From Cryptomeria japonica (lineage: Eukaryota; Streptophyta; Pinopsida; Cupressales; Cupressaceae): a stretch of DNA of 64,000 nucleotides. Made by a program: the position numbers and the translations under genes. The stretch spans positions 519,507,185 through 519,571,184 of the forward strand of contig NC_081414.1 of assembly GCF_030272615.1 (NCBI RefSeq), read 5' to 3'. The notes beneath the pieces are model-generated. The model worked only from the letters and a program-made list of their open reading frames with translations. It ran no database searches and was not told the origin of the DNA. Positions 1 through 11,705 of this stretch are shown here, one piece after another (position 1 is the stretch's first letter; the number at the start of each line of letters is the position of its first letter).

Positions 1-8
1 TGTTTAGG

Positions 9-680
9 TCATTGCTGCTCATAACCAGCCTGTATATCTACTCTTCTTTGATCCACTTGTTGTACCTGCAACTTCTCTTTCACACTCACATATCCCTGCT
101 CAACAATAGGACATTTTACTGAACCAACTTGCACAAAAGACAAATCCCATAAATCATCATGAAGAGGACTATTCTTCCTCATAGTCTGCTGCAAATTAAC
201 ATCTTCCTTCCAATCAGTATCTTCTTGTTTTTCAACCTGCCTTATCATTGGTAAATGCTCCCCAAAACATATTATAGGATGTTCTTTCAAGACCCCCAAA
301 GGTAAAGGATTCAACTTATATTTCTGACCATCTTTATGAACCAAATATGTGTTATCAAAACCATCATGTATTGTTCTTCTACTATGTTGCCAAGGTCTTC
401 CTAATATTAAATGTGCACAAGTCATAGGAACCACATCACATAACACCCTATCCTGATATGGACCAATAGAAAAATTCACATAAGCCTTCAAACTAACCTC
501 TACATGCTATTGTTGGGTAACCCAAGTGGCCTTGTAGGGATTAGGATGGTCAAATGGTACAATTCCTAACTTGGTTATCATATCAAGAGACACAAGATTA
601 CTATGTGATCTTGAATTAATGATTACCTTATATATCTTTCCTTTGCATAAACAAGTAGTTCTGAAGATTGTTACCTTTGA
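9..680 (-). pseudogene. Retrotransposon aspartic protease region, decayed
   Basis: This follows gag in the same direction. The translation contains the gypsy protease context: a valine/isoleucine-rich strand before the active site (around 600-630), then CDVVPM and LILGRPW (about 370-445), which in plant gypsy proteins lie downstream of the catalytic loop. The catalytic D-[TS]-G reads N-S-R at 609-617, so the enzyme would be inactive. A TAG stop (507-509) interrupts the frame. The region continues left toward reverse transcriptase beyond the window. Family assignment is by motif only; the lineage within Ty3/gypsy is not resolved. Confidence 0.65.
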
Positions 681-686
681 TTCTTG

Positions 687-1869
687 CTAAAGTTTCTCAC
701 CTTGCCTTACCATCAAGAAGTCACCTTCAAGGATAGGCTCTGCTCTCTTTGATTCTTCTTTCTTCTCATCTTCTTGTACCATATTCACTCTTCTATCTCT
801 GCCTTGATCTGATTCAATCCACTTAGGACATTTGAATGATTGGTGCCCAATCTCATTGCAATGAAAACACTTACCTATAAAGATTCCACTTCCTCTTCCA
901 AATCTGCCACCTCTATGGTTGTATCCTCCTCTTGGTTTTGAAAAACTTTCTTTTCCTTTCTCATTGTTGCCTTGCCTTTGATCTCTATTACCTCTTCCTC
1001 TATTAGAAATGCCTCCTCTTCCACCATTACCCGATCTTTCTTGTTTTCTTTTCACCTTCTCTTCTGCTCTAATTGCTAACTGATAACATTCACCTATTGT
1101 TTTCAGTAGTTGTAGACCAATCTCATCTTGCAAATTAAATCTTAAGCCATTTATATACTTGGCTACTTTCTCATCTTCTTCCTCATATCCTCCTCTGATA
1201 CTAAGCTTGTGAAATTGCTCAGTGTAAGCCATTACATCCATCTCTTTTTGCTTCAGATTCTATCTCATCCTCTTCACATGAATGGTATAATCAGATGGTA
1301 GGAACTGCTCTTTCATCAAAATTTTCATTCTTGACCATGTAGACACTTTTGTTAATCCTCTTTCCATCCTATCATTCTGAAAACTAGTCCACCATGTCAA
1401 TGTTGTACCTCTCAACTTAGTCTTTGCAAATTTCAATTTCTTCTCCTCTTCCATTTCTTCAAACTCAAAATAGTTATCTAAGGCATCAAGCCATCCTAAC
1501 ATCTCTTCACTATCCATCTTTCCCTAATAGATAGGCAAATAAATATGACTCTTACCTCCACTACCTTGTACTGCTTTCAACAATCTTACCATTCTCCTTT
1601 CTTTAGGGTCTTCTACACCATATGTTGGTTGCTCATGCATTTCTTCTTCGTCATTCCCTTCTAGGTTGTCTTGCTCTTCTCTTCTTCTATTCCTCTCAAG
1701 GTTATATATCCTTGATTGCATAGCTTCTCTCTCCCTTATCCATTGTCTTTCTTCCCTTACCTTAGCCTACTCTCTTGCTGCATCTTGTTCCCTTCTTTCC
1801 CTTCTTTCCCTTTCTAGGATTTCCTTCAATTCTTCTAGTTCTCTTGCCAACTAATTCTTAGGTGCCATA
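687..1869 (-). pseudogene. gag polyprotein (Retrotrans_gag + CCHC zinc knuckle), decayed
   Basis: The chosen start is the ATG at 1867-1869, 39 bp after the primer-binding site. The N-terminal third is a charged Arg/Glu-rich helix (about 1530-1860). The capsid-like domain with the typical TLTWWTSF motif lies at 1260-1517. The C-terminus is Arg/Gly-rich with one knuckle, CFHCNEIGHQSFKC, near 825-870. The frame is continuous from 1869 to 687 but carries in-frame TAG stops near 1855, 1768, 1525, 1260 and 688, each where glutamine would fit. Gag would package element RNA into cytoplasmic particles. No frameshift is needed to link the pieces, so decay is by point mutation only. Confidence 0.75.
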
Positions 1870-1907
1870 ACTACCTTTAACAAACCTGCACTAGATCTTT
1901 TACTGAT

Positions 1908-1919
1908 GCTCTAATACCA
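1908..1919 (-). promoter_or_regulatory. Primer-binding site, initiator-Met tRNA type (variant)
   Basis: The minus strand reads TGGTATTAGAGC, five bases after the LTR terminus. This is the plant initiator-methionine tRNA site TGGTATCAGAGC with one C-to-T change. Confidence 0.8.
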
Positions 1920-1924
1920 CTTGA

Positions 1925-3578
1925 TGCAGAGGATGGAGGATTTAATTGCAATCTTGTAAACTAAAGTGGAATATAGACCCAAACCCCAACACTCCTATGG
2001 TGTTTCATATGCTCAAAGTGCCTCAATAGGCTTAAAACTTGTCTTCACCTTAATCAGGTGTTTCCTCCACCTCCACACACATTAAATAACTTCACCTAAC
2101 ATGTCTCTAAGGTTTTCAAACCCTCAATTCATCAACTGATACAAAAACCCAAATCTAGCCCTTCACTAGGCCTAGTTTCCTAGTAGCCTACTGGACTGTT
2201 TTTGGCTCTTTTCACACACATTTCCCAAAACATGGACCAATTTTATGACTGATTTAGATACCCAATATCAACCTCTATCAACACCCAAAATATTTCCTAT
2301 TGTTGTTTTGGAACAAATCATTCAAAAAACTGCTGTCCCTAGTCACCATCAAGGCTAATTAGGTCACTTTTGTGAAGGAAGTACCCTCCAAACTCACTTC
2401 CAGACTTAACCCTTTTGTAAAATCTCTTTTTATGCTCTCAATCCAAGGATTTTTCAATTTTTAATTTTTGGTTGCACTCTTAGATACCCAAACTCCAAAA
2501 ACCTCACTAAATCAACCTTACAACTAGGGCTTTCTAGAAATCCCACCTCTAGTCACTTCTGAGGCTCAACCAAAGTTCAAACACCTTCACAATGGTGTTT
2601 CTAGACACTTCAATGCATAAAATATCCCCTTTGTTCAATCAGATTCTCTGCTGCTACACTCTAGCCTTCATTTTCACACATTTTCAGTCATTTTTCTTCA
2701 ACTTTCATGCAACTTTCATGGTGTACACCTACACTCTTCACTCCTTCCTATCAATCATGGGTTAGTAAAATATTGTACATATCATTAGGCATCCACCCTA
2801 TGAGAATCATACCTGTACATTCATAGGATGGGTCCACACATGCTTGGAGACTCACAAAATTAGTGAGAAATCACTGGTTTTCCTGGGATAGTCAGCAATA
2901 AAACAAAAATGATATCTTTTCAGAACTTCAAAATGTTTAAATCATGTAAATAATAGTCTATGGAGTCCCTAAAACATAATAATATCAGCCCCTTCACTTA
3001 GCAATGCAAGAAAAACATGAAAACACCAAGTTTTTGACAGCAAACAAAGAGTTTTTTATTGATTTTCTTGAACAGTCCGTACAAGTTCATACCAACATCA
3101 TCCAACCACACAAAAATGACTTTAGAGACCTTATAAGACCTTCCCTAACAAACTCCAACCAATCCCCAACTGATTAGAATGATTAAAGTTCTTAAACAAG
3201 TCATAATCTACTTTCCCTCCAAAACTGGAACTAACCGTTGGAAGTCCAATTTTTGAATTTAAACTTCATTTCTAATGCTTCAATAAACTAAAACCTATCA
3301 AATCAATGGGTTTTAATCATTATATGATCATTTAAAGCATATTAGACCCTTATTCAACCTATCTAGACTCCTAGGCATCATTAACCCAATTACAAAGCAT
3401 TTTGGTCCTTAGGCCTTTATCAAGACCTTTAGGACTTTTATACAATTTATTAAATTCATCATTACCATAGGCCATTATAGGCTCTAAAAATCTCCAATCA
3501 ACTTGATTTTCTTCATAAAACCTTCCTAGTATCTTCATTATCTTCACGGTTTTGTAGGTTGGCCTGGGTGCTCCTACA
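1925..3578 (-). repeat. 5' LTR of the element at 1-3578
   Basis: Read on the minus strand the LTR starts TGTAGGAGCACCC at 3578 and ends CCTCTGCA at 1925. The 3' end is fixed by the primer-binding site. The 5' end is inferred from the TG terminus and from the point where integrase coding of the host element resumes on the plus strand. Length is about 1.65 kb. No gene is seen inside; the open frame at 3371-3658 spans the LTR/host junction and is a chimera. Confidence 0.6.
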
Positions 3579-3940
3579 CCAGAAAGGGTTCTAAGTTGGC
3601 ACCTCATTTTGTAGGCCCTTTTTAGATTCTTGAGAGGACAGGATTGGTTGCCTATCATCTTGCCTTGCCCCCAAGTCTATCCCGCATCCATGATGTCTTT
3701 CATGTTTCTATTCTTCATCCTTATCATTGTGATGTGACCCATGTTCTTGATTGGAATGCTTTGCAGGTCAAGGACGGGAAGCTATCCATGGAGCCCATGC
3801 GCATCCTTCAGCATCAGGATTTGACCCTCATGGGTCACACCATCGAGCAGGTAAGGGTCCTATGGGACCCTAGTGATGAGTCCTCTACGACTTGGGAAGA
3901 TGCAGCGAAGATGAGAGAGCTTTGTTCTTATCTTTTTTAG
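3579..3940 (+). pseudogene. Integrase C-terminus with chromodomain-like tail, partial
   Basis: The frame starts within GSKLAPHFVGPF and runs through AYHLALPPSLSRIHDVFHVS, hallmarks of the chromovirus integrase C-terminal region, then a tail with VRVLWDPSDESSTTWEDA (about 3850-3905) that matches the chromodomain-like end of Tekay/Del-type elements. A TAG at 3623-3625 interrupts it; the natural stop is the TAG at 3938-3940. The N-terminal part is missing because of the nested insertion. In life this domain guides integration toward chromatin. The homologous domain at 43225-43755 keeps the same order of motifs. Confidence 0.8.
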
Positions 3941-3961
3941 GCTTCTAGGAGTAAGCCTAGG

Positions 3962-3975
3962 CTTGGGGAGGAGGA
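3962..3975 (+). promoter_or_regulatory. Polypurine tract
   Basis: CTTGGGGAGGAGGA lies directly before the LTR start TGTAGTACCCC and 21 bases after the pol stop. This is the expected plus-strand primer site. Confidence 0.75.
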
Positions 3976-6900
3976 TGTAGTACCCCTCCTCGATCAGCCT
4001 CTTTTGTATATTTTGAGTTACTTCAGTGACTGTTGTGTGGAACATTATTGTATTTTGATTCAGATATTATGCGATGTTATTTCATGCTTTATCTATATTT
4101 ATGGTGTTTGATTTTATGCAGTATTTCATTGGTTATGAGTAATGTTATTTTATGGATCATTATCATGGACTGACACTTTTCCCTTCTATTGCAATGTGTT
4201 ATTTATATGTTGCATGTTTGTAAGTGTATTGGGATGCGAGGGGATGATTTTCCTTCACTCACTTCGGTGAGACAGGGAATGCCATGATTCTCCTTCATCG
4301 GTGTGTTTATCATGTTTGTATATATATATAGGTCTATATTCACGCGTGGTTATTTGGTGCAGGACATTGCAAGTACTAGTAACAGGAAGGTATGGGGTAT
4401 AGACTCCATCTTGTTTTGTAGGTCTGAGCATGCCTTATATATCCGAAGGGAGTGGAGGAGATAGTTGTTGTACCCTATCTTAACCATAGTTACACTCATG
4501 TGAGTGTTGTCAGTTGGTTGTGTTTCCCCGTCTAGTTGTTATGCATGTCATGGTGCCTTGGTTTGGTCATTTGAGAGTCGTTATTTGATCTGTCTTGGTT
4601 TTGCATGTTTCCATTATTTAAATGGTTATTTAATTTAAATGGATGATGCTATCTTATGTTGGTGTAATCATTTAATTAATATGCTTTGTGATTATTGTTT
4701 ATTTAAATTAATGATTGCTAGATTAAAAGGTTAAAATGGCTTAATTTATTGTGTAAAGTTGCATTGATATTTTTGTAAAATAAATAAATTGTCTAGCCAT
4801 TTAAAAATGTAAAATGCTTATGTTGGAAGAAAGTAATTTGGAAAAAGAAATTAATAAAAGCTTTCCATTTTGCCTTTCCTTTTGACTTTTGCTTTTCATT
4901 TTAATTGTTGGAAAGAATTATTATTTTTTTGGAAAAGAAATAAATCTGATTGCCTTTTAGTTTTAAAATATTTAAATTTGATTGGATGAAAAAAATTTAA
5001 CCTAGAAGCTTGGGTTAAAATATATTTTTGGGCATCCATTCAAAAAAATTCATGGTAGGAGAAGAAGAGGATTTTTGGAGAGAAAATTCTAGAAAAACTT
5101 CTTGGAGGAGCTGGAAATTCATCCTGGTTGCAAGACTAGATTTGCTTCATTCCTTTTGCTTGCTAATTGCTTCAAGGTTGGAGGTACCCTTCTTGTTTTG
5201 AATTTTTTTTGTAATTTTCAGTTTGCTTCCTGTGCATGGAAATTTATTCAATCTTCTTGTAGATGTTTGTGGAATGATTGAAATGAAAGCATTGGTGTTT
5301 ACTACTGTTGGTTTTGTGAAATCTATATCATATGGTTGTATTCTGGAAAGAAATGGTTCATTTCTCTATCTACTGTGTGTTTTGTTCTTGGAAATCAATT
5401 TATTGATTTACCTCTTCTTTGAGAAGAAAGAATTTTAGACTGGACTTAGTGGGTGCATCCTTGTTTCTATTTTGTCATGATTTGGTTAGTCATTATTTCC
5501 AGTATGTTTATTTCACCATTTACCTTGTCGGTAAACTCTTCCTTGAAATTTTGGAAATTGGCACTATATGTGTGAGCCTATGAAATAATTCTGGAAATGT
5601 AGTATTAAATATTTGAAGAGGTAAGTGTTACCGGTTCGAAGAGGTAAATTACCTGTTCGAAGAGGTAAGTGTTATCAATTCGAAGAGGTAAATTACCTAT
5701 TCAAAGAGGTAAGTGTCACCAGTTTGAAGAGGTAAATTACCTATTCAAAGAGGTAAGTGTTGCCAGTTCGAAGAGGTAAATTACATATTTGAAGAGGTAA
5801 GTGTCATCGGTTCGAAGAGGTAAATTACCTGTTCGAAGAGGTAAGTGTCACCGGTTTGAAGAGGTAAATTACCTGTTCGAAGAGGTAAGTGTTACCGGTT
5901 CGAAGAGGTAAGTGTTACTTGTTCCTGTTTGAAGAGGTAAATTACCTGTTCCTGTTTGAAGAGGTAAATTACCTGTTCCTATTTGAAGAGGTAAATTACC
6001 TATTCCTATTCAAAGAGGTAATTTACCTATTCCTATTCGAAGAGGTAATTTACCTATTCCTGTTTGAAGAGGTAATTTACCTATTCTTGTTCGAAGAGGT
6101 AATTTACCTGTTCCTGTTTGAAGAGATAAATTACCTATTCATATTTGAAGAGGTAAATTACCTGTTCCTGTTTGAAGAGGTAAATTATATGTTCCTGTTC
6201 AAAGAGGTAAATTACCTGTTCCTGTTTGTTCCTATTTGGAGAGGTAAGTGTTACCAGTTTGAAGAGGTAAGTGTTACCAATTCAAAGTGGTATTGCATGA
6301 TGTAATCTGATTTTCTTGTGAATTTTATTATGTGGTTAATGAATTTATCAATGAAAATTAAGGCATGAATTAGATATTCAAATTGGTAGATTTGGATTAT
6401 TGATTTGGAAATTGATTAGATGTGACTGCTAGAAAGGAGTGTTTATTTAATTTTCAATCAATGATGTTGCAAGTGTTTATGATGCTGATATTTTCAAAAC
6501 ATTGTCTGAGTGTGGATTTGATGTATTTTTTTGTGCTTGCAAGTGTGTATTGTGACATTTTGGTCTATGGTTCAGTCATCCTATGGTGGTGTAATTGGTA
6601 GCTTTGACCAAGTGATATATGTTGTCTTTGTTGTCTTAACCATGTACTGTCTTTTCCTTATGGTTAGTCAAGAGTCAGTATGCCCTTGTTTGAGCACTGG
6701 TTTTTCTGATAGTGGTGTTATGGTTGTCTTCTTTTCCATAGGGTCCTCGGAGAGTGACCATGCTTGTGTAGTGTCCTTTGAGAGAGTGACTTTCACTTGG
6801 GGGTTGCACCCAAAGTGGTAGGCATTACGACCCAGTGAAAGTCAGATAATAACTGGTAATCTAATGAAATGATTAGGTGGGTAGTATCATAACATTAATA

Positions 6901-7927
6901 AAGATAATTGTACCTTGTGCATAGGTGAGTGCTAGTACAGGGCTCATAATGTTTTGAGAAGGCCTGGAATGGCAAACCAACCACCTTGTCTTCACAAAAG
7001 GCTGGTAGGGTCCGCATGAGACTTAGTTGGAGCCGGAGGTTCAGGAGAGGTTACTAGGACAGAGAGCCAAGACCTATGAGGGCCTACCAAGGTAACCATC
7101 TTAAGCTATGCAATGACACTCTCTCATTTGGTTCACTTGTGTTTTGTGATGTCAATTCACTTGTGTTTGTGAAGTTGAGTCACCTGGATTCTTTGAAGTT
7201 GAGTCACCTAGATTCTTGTAGAGTCTTATTGTGCTATCATGGAGTCATATTGTTTTGTCGACCATGTCTTTTTTATGCTTGTTTGAGGGTCCTCATCTAT
7301 CTCCTAGCATGGTGGGGTGATTCCATTTGGGAATTACATGGTCGGGTGGTAGAGCCACCTCCCATCGGATGTTCGAATTTGTGCCTTCATGCGAGGATTG
7401 CCTTTATAGGTGTTCCTGTGGTTCGTGACTCATGCTTCATCTCATGTTTTGGAGATTATTGGTATTTGTAGACCTATGTGGTCATTGTATCATTGTAATA
7501 TTGATCTTGTGTAACCTTGTAATTGGATGAGATCTATCCTTTATGTTTATTGAGAAGTCATGTATTGGAAGAGCAATGTAATCCTATGTTTAGATGTTTT
7601 TTACCAATCCTTGATGACAATAGTAAATGCTTATAGAAGTGGAGATTATGTTGTATCCTTTCAATCTTTCTATGATGAATCTTTATTTGCTTATGTCTTC
7701 CTGTGATCATTGAGTTATGATGCATATGTGGAATTTATGGTTTTGTAGAAGTTATTCTTGAAGTTAATTCTTCATTGGTAACCCTTAAGGAATTTTGGTG
7801 TTAGTCTTCTGCTTGTGTTATCCTGCATGTTGTGTAAATGCACTTATGATGTTTATACTTTTATAAAAAAAAATTGTTTCACCCTTGTTGTGGGTTTTTC
7901 CTTCGGGGTTCCTTGCGGGGCATTACA
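3976..7927 (+). repeat. 3' LTR, about 3.95 kb, chromovirus-type
   Basis: Begins TGTAGTACCCC and ends GGGGCATTACA, an 11-bp imperfect terminal inverted repeat. The start follows a polypurine tract, and the end is where a foreign gag frame begins. Segments at about 4360-4580 and 6785-6990 align by eye with 53700-53900 and 56240-56455 of another LTR, confirming family membership. A minisatellite occupies 5613-6290. Open frames inside (for example 6531-6821 and 7076-7471) show no recognisable protein and are not called as genes. Confidence 0.75.
5613..6290 (+). repeat. Hairpin-bearing minisatellite within the LTR
   Basis: About 28 units built on GAAGAGGTAA. The first part (5613-5925) alternates units with GGTAAGTGTTACC and GGTAAATTACC, making 45-bp dimers. 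The middle (5925-6235) has 27-bp units ending CCTGTTCCTGTTT. The last units return to the GTG form. Each unit contains the inverted arms GGTAA/TTACC around a 1- or 3-base centre. Some middle units carry the centre base in complementary form (GGTAATTTACC, 6010-6110). Confidence 0.9.
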
Positions 7928-7928
7928 C

Positions 7929-10175
7929 CTTAGCTCCAATTCCATTGGCTACCTTTGCTCAAATACTTCAAGATATCAAGGAAGAAATATATGACATGGA
8001 AATCCAACAAAATAAATCAATGACTCCATTTGAAAAACAAATGTATGATATCAAGTGTGAGAAACTTCAAGAAATGCTAAAATGATTATGTGATTTGACA
8101 AGCAAATACCAACAAATAATTGATAGTCAAAGACCAAATCTCAAACAAGCTCACAAGACACCTTCACCAAGACATAAATACATTTCCTCCAAATATTCCC
8201 TAGAGAGACAGTTTACACCTTTGGGGTAATCTAGTCAGCTTTGGAAGAGCTTCTTAAGAATAATCTTATCATATTACCTAAAAAGACCACATGGGGATGG
8301 GAATTTTTGAGTAAGTATTGTGCATATCATAGACAAAATGAACATAAGTCTTCACATTGCATAGAATTAAAACATAAGATTAAAGATCTCATTGATAATG
8401 GTATCATTGAAATTGAAGATCCTAATGACTCACCTAAAGAAAAAGAAGGAACTATTTCTAAGCATGATCCAAATCATGAACCTATGTCTAGCAAGGCTCC
8501 ATATGTAGCCTCCATCCCTTCCATGATGCCTTAATCTCCTAAGACTTCTCAGCAACAATCCATACCATCTCCTTCAAACAATGAAACTTCTCACGTTGAC
8601 CCTCAAGGGCTATCTCTTATGGAAATCCAAGTTAATGTCAATATTGATACAAGTTCCTCTAAAGATTTAAAAATCCCAGATCCTATGCCATCATGCACTC
8701 CAATTCCAAATGTACCCACTCTAGAGAGTCCCACTCAAAATGCATCCCCATCATGCCAAAATATGAAGACCTTCCAAGAATTCCCTATGCCTATGCAAAA
8801 TCCTATCCCTTCCTTAGAAGCGACTCCATGTCAAGAGGATAATCTAAAAAATGAAGAAACAAGTCCCATCATAAATCAAGATCAAGACACCAACACTCCT
8901 CAATCCCATCTAATGATTGAAAAATATCCTACCTCCATAGAATCCCATGATGATCCCCTTATAGCTTTCCATTTCTTCCAAGATGATCCCCTTCCATCTC
9001 AAGAGAAAAGCATCCTTCCTAAGCAAGATCATGATGCATCTTCCACCTTTTCAAATGGTCCTATTCAAAATGAAGAGTCAAACACCCTTCCTACTCTATC
9101 TAATGGTCCTCTTCCATGTCAAGATCAAAGTATCCCTTCATCTCCTTGTCATAATCCTCCATGTTCACCTCAAGGATCCATCATGCCTACAAATCCCTCT
9201 CATGATCCTATCATTCCCTAGATTCCACCTCCATCTCATAATGGACTTGCACCTTCTTTCCAAAGCAAAGTGTATCCTACAAGTCAAAATATTTATAAAG
9301 GCAAAGGGGTAAATCTCCAAAAGCAATAACTCCTCCATATTAAAGAAAATGTTAAAGGTCATGGCCTCAGAGAAATTTCTCAAGATGTTGGTATCTCTCA
9401 TAAATCCTACATTTCTCCAGTTAAATCCAAATGCATGCCTTCTCCTTCATTGCTTCCATCCATTCTAGGTACCTATATCCCTCCATCCCTTATGCAGGAT
9501 CAACAAAGGTACACGTCTTCAAGTACATTCCATCCATCTAAAAGATCTCCATATCATTCCTATCTATCCACACATCTCCCTCTAAGCAATTTGGATGCCA
9601 AGCATAAAAGTCATAAGTCAAGCAATCCACATGTATTCAAGGATCAACATGTCCCATCTAATCAACATGTCAAAATAAAGAAAAATATCATCCAAAAAGA
9701 AAAAGAAAAATACAAAACGCCACAAAGGCCCATAAAGAAAGAAGAAAAGTCAAAATTAATATGGGCTCCTAAGGCACTTGTACAAGCAATGCACTCTAAA
9801 GAAATACAAAAGCCTAATAAATCAAAAACCATGTGCATCCCTAAGCGGCTGCTTGAAGCACAACAATCTAAAGAAAAATCAAAATTAGCATCCCAAATTG
9901 TTGTTCCTCCATCCAAACCTTCTGAGTCTATTCCTCCATCACCTCCTTCATCCATTTTGGGTTCTTATGCCCCAAAATCTGTAACCTTTCCTCCATCCAA
10001 ATCTCAAAATCTGAGATTCACTTGTCCTGCATATGTCCACCATCCCTCAAGGTGTGTGCCAATGTTGATATTTCTAGCATTTCCATCTAGCCATACACAA
10101 TTCTTCCAACATACCATCCATTATCCAATACCTCTTTTTCACCATTCCATCCCTCTTATCCAATCCTTTGCATAA
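7929..10175 (+). pseudogene. gag-like protein with Cys/His motif, Pro/Ser-rich and basic tails
   Basis: Translation from 7929 gives a helical segment, then RQFTPLG (8210-8225), a motif typical of plant gypsy gag. A single frameshift near 8235 moves to the frame of LLKNNLIILP and YCAYHRQNEHKSSHC (8317-8361), a C-x2-H-x5-H-x3-C arrangement in place of a knuckle. From 8535 to 9430 the protein is Pro/Ser/Gln-rich with repeated SQ/DPL segments. From 9600 to 9900 it is Lys-rich with two related blocks, IWAPKALVQAMHSKE and MCIPKRLLEAQQSKE. Stops occur at 8083, 8532, 9222 and 9328, most explainable by C-to-T change. The N-terminus lies beyond the interrupting insertion. Function beyond gag-like RNA binding is not known. 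Confidence 0.6.
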
Positions 10176-11705
10176 GTCCTTGCCCTAGTTTCATTTCATT
10201 ATCTTGCCAACATCTTTGAGCATACCTTCATAGCGATGGTCTATTGTAACTCATATTCTAAGGGTACCATCCAAAGAAGTGAGACATTGGGGTCCTTCTT
10301 CCATCCCCTATCATGTCTCTATTATCTTCCAAAAAAGAAAAAAAATGATGAAAAAGTGAAAAAAAATTAGAAAAAAAAAGTAAAGAGAAATAAATTCGTC
10401 CTTGTGTGAAAACCACTTCTTGTGGCACCTTGGGAAAGTACCATGATGAAAACCTGGCAAACAAGCATCATGCGTAATCCATTATCCTTTTGCACTTTAC
10501 ATTGGGGGCAAGTTCCATCCATGTACATCCATCTATTATCCTTCTTCCTCCATTATCCTCCATCCTCCATTATCCCTCATTCACTCTATCTACATTCATA
10601 TCCCCTTTCCACCTTTGATCTTGACAAGGTTAAGGATATTTACAAGTTTTGTATGTCCTATATATTGCACTTGATCCACACCCTTTAGCTCCTCTCCATC
10701 GCTCGCTTACATCCTTCATAACTCCCTTTTGATCTTGCTTATCATATCTGCCTCCTATCCAAATCTATCCCTTGATCTTGATCAACGCTATGGACAAAAT
10801 GCAAAAACATGTTTTCCACAAACCTCTTGACATAGCCACTTCTTTGGACCATATGGCTTTGTTACACTATATGCTTGCTTTGCTGTGCTATATCCTTGCT
10901 TTACATCGCTAAAATCCTTGGTTTGCATTGCTATATCTGGACCCTGCGCTTGGATTAACATTGTGAGATAGTCCTTGAAATTGTCCACCATCATTCACTT
11001 ATCCAATTATGTACTCAAAATCCCTTTTTCCTTGCTAGACACTAGGAGAAAAAATCCAAATCATAAAAAGTCTTGAAAAAAATCCTAAAAATCCTAAAAA
11101 GTCCTCAACAAAATCCTAAAAATTAGAAAACGTCTTAAAAAAATAAAAATGAATCTCTGCCAAGTAGGTGAAAACCTAGTAAATAGGTGCCTCTTGTACT
11201 CAAGCTCTCCATCTATCAATGCAACATTGGCATTCCCACTTTCCCACATATTTGCTTTCGCTTATACATATTTCAGTCACTTTTGTGACATCCTGGTTCG
11301 TTGGAACCCTCATTGCTTGAAACTAATCAATGTCCTAGTCTTAGGTAATCGACAAGAGCACATTACATATCCTAAGCAGTGTCAAACAAGTCATATTTAC
11401 GTCAATGAAACTTGGTCATCCACTCTGAGTCAGTTACCTATCTCCTGACTACTGAAGGGTTTTATCACTGAGTTAACAAGCAAAACAACAAAATGGAAAA
11501 CAATCACTAAACAATTTGAGCTATGCATGATAATTTTCTTTGTGTGTTGTCTTTTATATTTGCTTTCGATTATTATCCCTCTAAGTAACTTGAAGAAGTC
11601 TATCTTGACTAAGAGGAGCAAGGATTGGGGGCATAATATCTTCTTTGTTTTCTGCTTGTAGGAATGATTTTGATGATTTGAAAAACATCTAATTAGATGG
11701 GTGTC
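10176..11705 (+). other. Non-coding 3' region of the gag-only element
   Basis: No credible coding frame. It holds pyrimidine-rich runs with repeated CCTCCATTATC (10548-10590), two G-rich purine stretches resembling polypurine tracts (ATTGGGGGCA near 10501 and GATTGGGGGCA near 11623), and short AAAATCCTAAAAA repeats at 11065-11150. The G-rich tracts suggest the 3' untranslated part of a gypsy element. Confidence 0.4.

Larger units (their letters stand above)
1..3578 (-). mobile_element. Ty3/gypsy LTR retrotransposon, 5' part (3' part beyond window)
   Basis: Read on the minus strand, the order is a 5' LTR (3578 to 1925), a primer-binding site, a gag gene with a CCHC knuckle, and a retroviral-type protease region that runs off the left edge. 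The order and gag/protease motifs are those of Ty3/gypsy. The right end falls inside the integrase gene of the next element: that coding sequence resumes directly after the LTR terminus, so this element is the younger, inserted one. Target duplications cannot be checked because the left end is outside the window. All reading frames carry stops, so the copy is dead. Confidence 0.75.
3579..7927 (+). mobile_element. Chromovirus-type Ty3/gypsy element, 3' part
   Basis: Plus-strand order: integrase C-terminus with chromodomain-like tail, polypurine tract, and a 3.95-kb 3' LTR. The 5' part is displaced out of the window by the insertion ending at 3578. The integrase tail is close to that of the complete minus-strand chromovirus at 43225-43755, so the two belong to related families. 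The element itself sits in a gag gene that resumes at 7928. Confidence 0.75.

Noticed and set aside
1666-1854. Plus-strand Ser/Leu-rich frame
   Set aside because: Antisense shadow of the charged helix of gag.
3371-3658. 95-codon minus-strand frame
   Set aside because: It spans the LTR/integrase junction at 3578 and is antisense to the integrase, so it is a chance chimera.
5613-6290. Regularly spaced repeats resembling a CRISPR array
   Set aside because: The spacers are themselves repeats, and the context is a plant LTR.
5889-6305. 138-codon open frame with repeated FEEVNYLFL
   Set aside because: It is only the translation of the minisatellite at 5613-6290; no start context or homology.
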